The notes beneath the pieces were generated by a model. The model saw only the letters and a program-made list of their open reading frames with translations. It was not told the origin of the DNA and ran no database searches. A stretch of DNA of 64,000 nucleotides from contig OZ020250.1 of NCBI GenBank assembly GCA_963971285.1, positions 21,046,783 to 21,110,782 on the forward strand. Reading direction: 5' to 3'. Shown piece after piece: positions 43,798-55,700 of the stretch. Positions within the stretch are counted from its first letter, which is position 1. The number at the start of each line of letters is the position of its first letter. The DNA is from Astropecten irregularis. Taxonomy: Eukaryota; Echinodermata; Asteroidea; Paxillosida; Astropectinidae. Position numbers and translations under genes: made by a program.

Positions 43798-46700
43798 TCA
43801 CTGAGAGTGTTGACTGACATGCGTGGGCACGGGAGGGGGTGGGGGCGGAGGTGGGGGTGCCTGGGGTACCGCTGAGCCGTCTTCAGGGGGCAAAAAGACG
43901 CGGGATGCTGGTGGATACTGGGCCGTCTGTCGGATAGACTGTCTCGGGGAGTTGAAATCCTCCATGGGGTAGGACTCCTCGTTGGTTGCCATGGCAACAC
44001 CATCACTCGGGAGATACATTCTGTTGGCCCGCGGGTCTTGGTGGAAATACATTTGTTGGTTGCCGTGGTGATGGGGGATGGACGAGACTGATCTGCTGGG
44101 GCGCCTGTAACCGTACATACTGGATTCGCTGCCGTGCATTTGATAGCGGCTTGAGTCCTGTTCAGATGAGAAAGAATATCGTAACCATCAGTGATGCTAA
44201 TCAATTGTGTCAATTTCACCAAATTCATCTAGCTTACTATCAATCGTAGGACTTATGATGCATTGCAGTCCTACATATAGGATAGGCCCCCTACGATGGG
44301 TTATCATTCGTGACTAGAGTTACGATTGATCGTAGGGCTTCGTGAAATTGACCCACAACCCAGACCTGGGGCCAATTTCATGGAGCTGCTAAGCACAAAA
44401 AAATTGCTTAGCACAAAAATGTCTTGCCCAATAAAACAAACCATCTTTAAAAATTCCATTTGATATTCATGGTCAGCGAACAACAGCAAAAGAGCAATCA
44501 CAAGTGATGCACCACACATGGAAATTTGGTTGTTAAGACAGAAATTTCATGCTTACATGTAGTAAATTTTGTGCTAAGCAGGGCAGTGAAATTGGCTCCT
44601 GCTTTGAGCAATTTCGAAATCATGTTAAATTTTTTAAATTTTGCTAGAGTATTCCAAGCTGTTAGAACAGTGCAATACTACCACTGAACTGACCTCCAAA
44701 TATCGATCCATTGGGATGGTTTCTGGAGCCATGTACGGCCGCACAAAGTTATCCCTGTAGTCTGCTTCTTGGCCATGGTGATAGTTGCCGAGGGTCCGTA
44801 CCTCTCTGCGCATTCTCCGCTACAAATTGGGGGAAAAAAAAGAAATCCATTGAAATACAAAGTTGACAATAACTTGAACAAGGCATAAAGTACAGTAGTG
44901 CTACTTAGAAAGAATACAAAAACCAGCCAAAAAGGTTTAAAGCTTTCCTATCTATTCTGATTCTGATTTTGTGATGCCAGTCATTTGGCTTGATTGTGTA
45001 CCTCCACTTCTGGCAGCCCGTTCATTGCCACAGTGATGCTCCTGGCCTGCGACTCAAACTCCTCCTCCATGAAGTCAGGGTTGTCCTCCCCTGTCTCGCT
45101 CTCCTGTCTGGATCCATATGTGGGTCTTGGTCTCACGTACTCCTCCTGTTGACCACTCTGTGTTTCAACAAATTTATTTCATCTTTATAACGAAAATATG
45201 CTAACAAGCTTAAACAAGTATACACAGCAGTGGCGTATCTAGGAAGGGGCAAGGGGGCACGTGCCCAGGGCGCCACTTTTTAGAGGGCGCAAAAACACAA
45301 AGGCAAAAAAAGAGTAGCTGTACTGTTGAAGTTATTGGAAATGTAATTCAATGAACAAAGAAAGAAAGATTCCAATTTCAAATTGTGTGATTTTTTTTCA
45401 TTGACTTCAGAAGTTGGAATTAGGGACGCAATTTTAGTGCTTGCCCCGGGCGCAGTTTTCGCTAGATAGGTGTATCAAAGATCAAAGTATCAACGTTTCT
45501 TAGAATTGAAAGTGTGAAATCAAACAGGTCATCATTCTCATCATTTCTCTCTTTTCTTCCACCCATGATGAGTCAAAGATGAAATTGAACACTCTAGATT
45601 TCATCAAGGGTTAGCCATCTAAGATTAGCCAATCGGTCACTGTGTCTGCAAGGAATTGCAAGGCTCTTCAAAATGATGCAGTATTTGAACAACCACTTTA
45701 AGGAGTGCAGTAGAACGTGTTTCTGGTTGATGATCTTTGAAATACTTTCTCTTCTCCATACCCTCCAGATTGGTAGAAGACTGTTTTATAAGACAACCTG
45801 ATGCTCAACAAACCTGGGTAGCAAGTGGCTCCTCCATGTTGTTGTTTAACATTCTCTCAGCGATGGTGTGATCCCAGACCTCTTCGTCCTGAATGAAGCG
45901 AGACAAGTCCCGCTTGGGCCTTGATCTCAGGGAGACCTTCTGGAGGTGCTTCTTGGTCTGGCGGTGGTAGAACACGAAGCAGAGGAGAAGGCCAACGCTG
46001 ATTATCACCAGACTGGCCACGGAGGTCAGGCTGATGACCAGGATCAGTGTGTCCGAGAGACCTGCAAAGATAATGGTGACAATGGTAAGTCAGAGCAGGC
46101 GCAGTTCTACGGGGGGGCTAGGGGGGGGCTGTAGCCCCCCCCCAAAAAAAATTTAGTCTAGCCCCCCAAAAAAAATGCAAGTGAAAAAAAAAAAAATCTT
46201 GAAGATACTGGATTTTTTCTGTTATAAAGCGCCAATTACATTAAAAACGCGTTGTGTGGGCTATAATGTGCATGTTTTTCGACCCCTAATAAGACATAGC
46301 AGAAGCGAGTGTTAGAAGAACCCAAAATATTGGGTCTTCTAGCCCCCCCAAAAATAATGGCTCTTCTAGCCCCCCCAAAATGTTGGCTCTAGAACCGCGC
46401 CTGAGTCAGAGTAGGTTTGGCTTATTAACTCATGTGCTCAATCATTCAAATATAGCTATAACGTGCTTGGAGTTAGGAGGACCTGACGCGTTTTGATCCT
46501 AGCAGGATCAGGCCCTCCTAACTCCAAGCATTTTATGCATTTTACAAATTTCAGGTTATTATTTTGGCTGATAAGCACTGTGCAGCAGTTTATTACTTGT
46601 AAGGCTATAATGTGGTAATTTTGGAACAAATGGGCATTTATATAATGATAGGTGCACAATTCAAGCAGATTTTTACTAAACTGCAGGATCCGTTTGCAGC

Positions 46701-49700
46701 TGTTGCAGATTATAGGGCTTTAATTTGGGTAATGTTACACACCTGTCTTCTCTACATCTTCACATCGAGTTCCTGTATATCCCTCTGGACATCTAGAAAA
46801 CACAGAAGAAATATCGCAACTTAATTTCAAAAACCAAAGTCTTGATCATTTCTTTGGGAAAGACAAAATGTTTCTTGAAGGCGTATCTACTTTTTAGGAG
46901 GAAAAACTTGAGGTTGCTTTGGCAGAAAGGGCCATCTTGTCAATACATCCATCAGACAATCTGTAGTATTCATAATATGTACATTTTCATACTTTATTTT
47001 CCTCTAAATCTACTGTACGTGGATAAACCTTTGTGTATAATTGAAAAGTGAACAAAGAAAAATTGACTGAAGTGGGATTCGAACCAGCGATCTCTTGAAT
47101 ACCGTACCGGCACTCTTACCAACTGAGCTATCCAGCCCTATGTTGGTCAATTATCTTTGTTCGTTTGGCTGTCAGAAGACATGAAACCACGCACATACCG
47201 CTATATCCCAAGGATCATTTTATCGATGTGCGCAGCAATGCTGCAACCTGATAAACAGTACATGGGATCACTTAAAGAGGATGCAGCTTTTTAATCAATA
47301 TAATTAAAGGATTGAATTACAAACCTGCATATTTGCTCTCCAGTCTCATAAACATTGATACATGATCCGCCATTGAAGCAGTTTGACGATGGGCAAAACT
47401 CTAAACAACAAGAATAAATTTACTTAATGTGAGAAAATGTTTATACACAATTTTTCTAATCCACAAAGTCATGTGTTGAAGGTGTGTGCAGACTTTGGTG
47501 CATTTAAGATTGAGATAAGTCCAGTTATAGTAGTGAATGTGTGGTAAAAAGTCCATGTAGAGTAGGTCTATGAAACTTTCACTTTCAAGTTTGCTGATAT
47601 TTTGAAGATCAATGGAAGATAAAAGTCTGACAGCAATCAAGCAATCAGTGGGAGCATGCGCTGCAACAGCGCATTGCTGCATCTACCTTCAAGTGGTACT
47701 CCTTCGATCTCCTGATGGCCATCCCCCAGGCAGTCACGCGGCCCATCCCCGTCCCCATCTCAGCAAAATAATGATCTCAGCAAAGCTATATCAATGATTT
47801 GCGAGGAAGCCTTTTGGAGATTAATAACCCTGACCATGTTTTACCTTGACAGACTCTGCCAGGATTGGAAACAACCTGTGGTGATCGATCCACAAAGCCA
47901 TTAAGACACTGGCAGCTGTATCCCTCAGGACGTGTGTCTGTAGCAAAGCAGGTGGCATTCCGCGAGCAGTCAATATCTCTGGAAGTCTCACAAATTGACG
48001 GCGTGGGAGCTAGTGGGAAGAAACCAAACCAGAAGTTAAAGTTTTGGTGGCAGGTTCTCTTGTGATTGCAATTTTTGGACTAGACTGGCTGTCCTCTCTG
48101 CTTTGGATTGTGCCTGGCTTGCTAGACCTCACGGATGCTTACCTCATCATGGACAGGTAGGCTGCAAGTGTTTGATAGCAGTATTCTCTCTTTTACTAGC
48201 TGTAAACTTAAACAAATATCAGCCGGATCTGCTCTGCTTTACACAGCCATTTCCACATGCTGTAACTGACTTGCAGTTTGAAATTATTCTTCTCTTCCAT
48301 AGAGACTGAAATTTATTTCTGCCTGTGCATTGCTGAAATCATAACAAACACCAAAATACCTGCTGACAAAAATGCAAAGGGTTTTCCATTCTCTTACCGA
48401 CACAGATCCTTCCAGGCGCAACAGAGGGCGAGACATCGATGAATCCATCATAGCAGTAGCAGGTGTATGTGCCTTGGAGATTGACGCAGGTGGCATTCCT
48501 CGAGCAGTCATTGGTACCGGGAGCGGCACATTCATCCAGGTCTGATGATTGAAGAAGGAAAACCAAGATGGAGATGAGCCATTGCAATTCTGTAAGTACC
48601 CTTCTCATATTTTGTTGTAGTCTTCTCTACATGAGATTCAAAATTGTATTCAAAATTGTGTATTGCAAGGTGGGCATGGCAATACAGATTGTTATCAGGC
48701 CGCCACTTGTTCGCGCGGCATGTCATACTATACTTTGAAAAGTATGAATAAAAGTGTACTCAGAATTCACTGCAACAGGTATAAACGGATAGGTAATATC
48801 CTCAGCTACATTTTGGTGCAAATAGCAGCTCGATACCATGCGTATTTGCGGAGTAATAGTCAACAGATCGACATTTTGAACAGTTTGATCATAAACAAAG
48901 TAAAGGGCAGACAATCATTGTCTGTGAGCGTCAAATTTTCAAATAACCACGATGGAAACTGACTGGTATAATTTTAAGTCATTGGAAAGTGACTTAAGAG
49001 AAATTGACTGGAGCGGGATTCGAACCAGCGATCCCTGGGATACCCTACCTGTGCTCAACCAGCTGAGCTACCCATGTCCCTAATAGTCAGTTAGCTTTGT
49101 TTGTTTTGTAGTCAGTTTGGTACAGTTTCAATCAGGTTTTCCTTGTTTTATTCCAATTGCATCAACAGAATTTAAAATTTATGTATTTGACATACATATT
49201 TACTGGTATATTTGTTACTTGGATTAAGTGAGGCTAGATATAATTATGTAACCATTGTAAAAAGGAGTAGTGTCAAGTACGTACCAATGACGGTACTCGA
49301 GGCAACGTCCACTGTAATATTGAGCCTGCCTGAGTTCACATTCCTTGCGTATGACTCTTCAAATGCCGATTGAATTTCTGATGGATCGGATGGTTGCGAC
49401 TGACTTTCATTCATATGGGCCACATAATCTACAACAATCGAGCCTTGTGTAAATCCTAAGACTTCACTTCCAAGGTAGCGCCCTGAGACTGAAGAATTGC
49501 TGGTCATGTAGATGCTGTCAATCTGTGATATAAAAAGAGTCATTGAAAAGTGAACAATGAAAAAATTGACTGGAGTGGGATTCGAACCAGTGACCACTAG
49601 AATACATTACCAGTGCTCTACCAACTGAGCTATCCAGCCCGATGTTGGCAGTGTCTCTAATTAATAGTCAATTGTCTTTGTTCATTATGATATAAAGAAC

Positions 49701-52700
49701 TATTAAGAGTACTTCAGAGTACAAGGAGTTCAAAATGAATATTTTAAGTACGTGTCAGCATGATCACAGTATTACCTTTTAAAATTCGCCACACATACAT
49801 GCAAAACATGTATGAGCACTGTTGCATATAATTTGACTGAAACGTTAGTCAACCAAGAATGATTAGAAATCAAGTGGGAATTGCCTTCGGGAAGATTCTA
49901 GATTTAATTCATTATCTCCATCATTTCATTAAGGAGCGAGTGCTGTGGTGTGGTGCAATCATCCGTGTACGTTGTATGAACTTGTCATCAGCTTTATAAT
50001 TACACCTGCTACTAATTATGATATGAATATGCCAAGCCTATACCACTGTACATCAAGTAAGATAATTTGATGCAATTGCACTTAATAAGTTCTCATCATT
50101 TTCTCTCATTTTATAATTAGTGTAGCCACCTATAGAGCCTATTACTTTGTCATAACGTAACATAATTTGTTTGTACAGGTAATAAACTACTGCAAACTGC
50201 TCGTCAACCAAAATGACCTGAAATATATAAAAGTTTGGAGGTAGGAGGGCCTGACGTGTAACAATCCTAACAGGATCTTTCTCAAAGGCTACTTGGATGC
50301 AATATGAGTAGCCAGCGTTCTATAAGAGCATCTTAGTAAGGACATGATGACTTACATAAAAAATAACCCATTGCTTTGAAGTCAGTTGGTGCCTTTATTC
50401 CCCTATACTATCCCATGAACTGGACACCTTACCGTTTTTTCCATATTTGCTGCCATCGTCTTGAATGTATCCGAGGAGGGATCTTCCAACTCTGGACTGA
50501 AGACGGCCTGGCGACTTCCAACCTGAGTGATCCGCATAGTTCCGCTGAATGATTGGGATGCTGAAAGTGTATCGGAAACAAAACAGAACTTTTGTCAGCT
50601 GGAACATTTATCTGGTAGCGTCTATTAAAGATGCAAGCTGAAATTAAGAGTATGATGTTTGTGGATTGACCGGTTTCAGACTTACATGTACAGACGCCAT
50701 CTGATTCAACGAAGAATGGTAGACACTGGCAGGTGAAGGATTCTTGGGTCTGTGCTACACATCGGCTGTTCAGTTGACTGGCACAGGGACTAGAACTGCA
50801 TGGATCTGTAGTTGAAGTAAAATAGTTCATCGATGAATATGTAAACTGGAGGTACACTAAAATGTCAGCTCAAGTCTTGCATCCTTTCATCTTGAATGAA
50901 ACCTTGTAGTTCTATAACAGAGAATTTACTCTCATCGGTCCTTCTCAGGACCACACACCTTCCAAAAGATTGTTATACATGGTGTCTCCGCAAGCCTTAC
51001 TCGTCTCTCCGCCATATGCAAAACTGCAAATCCTAAACAATAAGCAATATTTAAAACTTGGTTGCTTTTTCAAGGATGGTTTGGGTTTTTTCTCTTCTGA
51101 CTTCTTGTTGTACTCACCATTTTCTGTCACTAGGATAGGATTTGTTGTCGGAACCCCGTCCGTTGGCTCGGTTGGCTCGGTTGGCTCGGTTGGTTGAGTT
51201 GGCTCGGTTGGTTGAGTTGTTGGTAGACGGGGTGTCTCCATTGCCTGTGTAGTCAGAACTTCCATTGCCTGTGTAGTCAGACTTTCCATTGCCTGTGTAG
51301 TCAATACTTCCATTGCCTGTGTAGTCAGAACTTCGGGAGGTGTTTCTGTTTCTGTTTCACCTGGTCTCGTGGTTGCATCCTGTGGTTGAACTTGTTGAGT
51401 CGTGGGTTCTTTTTCCTCTGGTTGTGAAGTTGTTGACTTGACCTCTTCATCTTCCTGACTGGTTGTTGATTCTGCTGGTTCAGCCGGTGGCATAGTCGTT
51501 GAATCTTCTTCATCTGGTTGTGGAGTTGTTGAGTCCACCTCTTCATCTTCCTGACTGGTTGTTGATTCTGCTGGTTCAGCCGGTGGCATAGTTGTTGAAT
51601 CTAATTCAGCAAATGGTGTCGTGAATTCGGGCATTGGAGGTGGCTTCCATATTTCTGTTTCAATATAAAGAGGACTCACAGGATTCAGTTTTAAAATTTA
51701 GTTTAACAAATTGTGTGGTTATAAGATCGTTTTAATGCAAATATACTTCAAGACTTCTGTTTTGTTATTGACTTTGGAAACATTTCCCCACGTTTGTCAG
51801 TTTAATCTCATGGTTTCACTTAAAGAACATGTTGTTCTATATAATCTAATAATTATGTACCTTTACACATCGGAGGAAGGCCATCCCAGATTCCATAGCA
51901 CGTGCAGGTCAGGAACGGCGATCCAACAAGCTCATACCCCGGCAGGCAGAAATAAGCGATCTTGTCTCCTTCAGCAGGTGGTCTTCTTTCAGGCGTTATA
52001 CCGCCGTCACCTCCTGGCTTCATGTCATTGGGATCTCCACTTCCTGGCTCCATGCCACTAGGATCTCCACTTTCTGGTGTCACACCACTAGGATCTCCAC
52101 TTTCTGGCATCATACCACCCATTGTTCCATTACCTGGCATCATACCACCTGTAGTCATATTGATTCGAAGGGGGTTACCACTCTCTGGCATCATGCCACT
52201 TCCATTGCCACTTCCTGACATCATTCCACCATATGGATAACCTGGTATGAATTCCCCATAGGGAAACCGAACACAAGGTTTGGGCCTCATTCCGTGTCCT
52301 CCAAACAAATCTTTCAGATCGTCCCAAGTCAGTGATATGGTACCAAATAAAATTTCATCAGGAAAGATTAATTCTAATTGTTGCCATGGTATTTCACCTT
52401 CTTGAAAGTGTCCTATTATATCTGCTACAATTTCACCGCTCCATAAATTGTTAAGCAGCAACCGTAGAAGCCTGTCTAAAGCATCTTGATTTGCTCCAGA
52501 CATCTCACCAGGAGGCATTCCCTGGTTCCCATTTAGCACCTGATCAATGGACCATGGCCATCCCTGAAGGTCAGTTGGAAAACCCGAGGGAAATAATTGG
52601 AAGAGAGTTTCCCACTGCATGGTGCCATTTCCAAATGGAAGTCCAAGAGGCAGCTGCTGCATCAATTGCTCCCAGGTTTCACCTTCAAGTTGAAAGTCGA

Positions 52701-55700
52701 ATATGCCTGGTGGTAAGAGGCCAGTCCACGCATCTATGTCCCCTAGGACAGCAGGCAGCCACGTCTGTATAACATTTAACAGCATTTCCAATACTTGAGT
52801 ATCAAGAGGTGCTATGTTACCACCACCACCACCGCCATTTTGTGGTAAGGTTGAAAGCAGCAAAGACCAAACTTCACTCCCAGGAGGGGGCCCTTCTGGA
52901 AACATCATGAATAAAACCTCCCAGGGAACTGTTTGGCCGTTACCAGTTGGTATGCCATCAGGAAACATTTGGTAAATTTGTTCCCATGTCAGATCACCTA
53001 CTCCCAATGGTCCACTCCATGGAGTTACTGGAGTCATACCAGGAAAGATCCAATCAGGAGGCCCATCTGGAAACAGCATGAACAGCACTTCCCATGGAAT
53101 AGTTTGGCCATTTATAGGAAGACCATCAGGAAATCTTTGGTAAAGCTGCTCCCAAGTCAGACCGTCACTTCCAAAATTCAGGAAACCTGTTGGGATTTGG
53201 CCGGTCCATGGAGTTACTGGAGTCATACCAGGAAAGGTCAACTCAGGAGGCCCATCTGGAAACATAATGAACAGCACTTCCCATGGAATAGTTTGGCCAT
53301 TTATAGGAAGACCATCAGGAAATCTTTGGTAAAGCTGCTCCCAAGTCAGACCGTCACTTCCAAAATTCAGGAAACCTGTTGGTACTTGGCCGGTCCATGG
53401 AGTTACTGGAGTCATACCAGGAAAGGTCAACTCAGGAGGCCCATCTGGAAACATAATGAACAGCACTTCCCATGGAATAGTTTGGCCATTTATAGGAAGA
53501 CCATCAGGAAATCTTTGGTAAAGCTGCTCCCAAGTCAGACCGTCACTTCCAAAATTCAGGAAACCTGTTGGTACTTGGCCGGTCCATGGAGTTACTGGAG
53601 TCATACCAGGAAAGGTCAACTCAGGAGGCCCATCTGGAAACATAATGAACAGCACTTCCCATGGAATAGTTTGGCCATTTATAGGAAGACCATCAGGAAA
53701 TCTTTGGTAAAGCTGCTCCCAAGTCAGACCGTCACTTCCTAAATTCAGGAAACCTGTTGGCACTTGGCCGGTCCATGGAGTTACTGGAGTCATACCAGGA
53801 AAGGTCAAATTAGGCGGCCCATCTGGAAACAGCATGAACAGCACTTCCCATGGAATAGTTTGGCCATTTATAGGAAGACCATCAGGAAATCTTTGGTAAA
53901 GCTGCTCCCAAGTCAGACCGTCACTTCCTAAATTCAGGAATCCTGTTGGCACTTGGCCGGTCCATGGAGTTATGTCAGTCATATCAGGAGGTGTCATGTC
54001 TGGTGGCCCATCTGGAAACATCATGAACAGCACTTCCCATGGAACAGTACGATTACGAATGGGAAGACCATCAGGAAATCTTTGATAGAGTTGCTCCCAC
54101 GTAAGACTGGAATTTCCTAAATTCAGGAAACCTGTTGGTACTTGGCCGGTCCATGGAGTTATGTCAGTCATATCAGGAGGTGTCATGTCTGGTGGCCCAT
54201 CTGGAAACATCATGAACAGCACTTCCCATGGGAGAGTACGATTACGAATGGGAAGACCATCAGGATATTTTTGATAAAGTTGCTCCCATGTCACACTATC
54301 ACTTCCTAAATTCAGGAAACCTGTTGGTACTTGGCCGGTCCATGGAGTTATGTCAGTCATATCAGGAGGTGTCATGTCTGGAGGCCCATCTGGAAACCTC
54401 ATGAAAAGCACTTCCCATGGGACAGTACGATTACGAATGGGAAGACCATCGGGAAATCTTTGATAAAGTTGCTCCCACGTCAGATTGGCATTTCCAAAGT
54501 TTAAAAAGTTGGCCGGTACTTCTCCTGTCCATGGGGCATTTTGACCAACACTTGGTGCCGCTGTTGTTTCGTTCTTTGATACTCCACCACTACCAAATAT
54601 CGTAAAAAGCGTTTCCCATTCAATTGTTTCACCACCGACAGGGATACCATCTGGCAGCTGCTGATAAAGATCTTCCCATGTTTGATTGTTATTACCCATA
54701 TTCAAGAAATCAGTCGGTACCTGTTCCGTCCAAGGAAACATTCCATCCATGCCGGAATCCCCAGAAGGAAGCCCATTTGGAAAGAGCTCAAATAAGGTCT
54801 GCCATGAAATGGTGGTTTCACCAACTGGGACCCCGTTTGGAAGTAATTGGTAGAGATCTCGCCATGATAGACTGTCATTTCCTGGGTTTAGAAAGCCTGT
54901 TGGGACTTGACCGGTCCATGGAATTAGACCCAGGTCACTTCCACCGCCTAAATCAACTCCACCGCCCAAAGAAGTCCTGTTACGAATACCCGTAACAGGA
55001 AGTCCACCAGGAAATACGCTTCGCATTTGAGTCATTGATATTTGTCCATCTGCAAATGGAATTCCGCCAGGAAACATCTCAAACAGCGACTGCCATGGGA
55101 TGCTTCCAATTTGAGCAGACAGTTCCTCTGGGACAACCCCGCTCACCAAGCCTATGAGACTAGACAAAGGACCACCGGCATCAGGTGGTAGGACTCCATC
55201 TCCATGATCTCCGGTCGCCGTGTCATTTACTGGTCTCTCTTGACCTTCACCTCCGCCAGTTTGGGGCCTCGGCGTGCCTTCCCCTTCACCCTCGGGCCTC
55301 ATATCGCCAATTCCTGGAATAAGGTCTCCTACATCAATGTCCCAGTTGTTTCCTTGGGCTTCAAGCCATGCCATAAATTGACCAAACATATCTTCCCATG
55401 ACAAGTCCTGGGGGAAGACGTTACCGCCATCAGTTCCTTCTCCTTCGTCACCTCCGGACATCGGTCTTTCTCCACCAGGGTTGCCACCGTTGCCAGGCAT
55501 CATCGGGAGGAAGACCCCATCTCCGAATGGGAAGCCATCTGGATAGAGTTGGAATACCTCCTCCCATGACAAGTGATTGCCATCTCCCAGCGGGATGCCA
55601 TCGGGCATGAAGTCAAGGATTTGGTCCCACGGAGAGCTTGGCAAAACAGACGGTGCCGCATCATCATCCCCTGTGGGAAGTCCACTCATGAAAAGTTGGA

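Larger units (their letters stand above)
43798..46061 (-). other. Transmembrane segment and cytoplasmic tail exons
   Basis: Exon 45,814-46,061 encodes LILVISLTSVASLVIISVGL and further hydrophobic residues to FYHRQTKKH, a single-pass helix followed by a basic stop-transfer. The tail continues through 45,002-45,157, 44,694-44,819 and 43,798-44,157, all phase 0. It has several Tyr in polar context (EEYVRPRPTYGS, DYRDNF, DRYLE, SMYGYRRP) and a run of nine Pro before VP near the end, a possible SH3, WW, EVH1 or profilin ligand. Stop TGA at 43,798-43,800. Confidence 0.88.
49285..50805 (-). other. EGF domain followed by SEA domain
   Basis: Exon 50,686-50,805 is one EGF (six Cys, DPCSSSPC...CQC...GVC). 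SEA is split over 50,433-50,560 (SFSGTMRITQVG..., FSPELEDPSSDTFKTMA) and 49,285-49,522 (IDSIYMTSNSS, LGSEVLGFTQGSIVVDYVAH). G-S-I-V-V is the G^S-[VIF]-V-V autoproteolysis motif of cleaving SEA domains such as that of MUC1. An SEA-type alpha/beta heterodimer held non-covalently is therefore expected. Confidence 0.88.

Noticed and set aside
47040-47160. True tRNA gene
   Set aside because: A and B boxes and an acceptor-like pairing are present but there is no sound anticodon stem, and near-identical copies with shared flanks occur elsewhere, so it is a SINE.
52933-53742. 269-codon plus-strand open frame over the 189-bp repeats
   Set aside because: It is antisense to the giant exon; the period is a multiple of three so any stop-free frame stays open across all units. 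The minus frame has CCP ends and splice sites, this one has neither.
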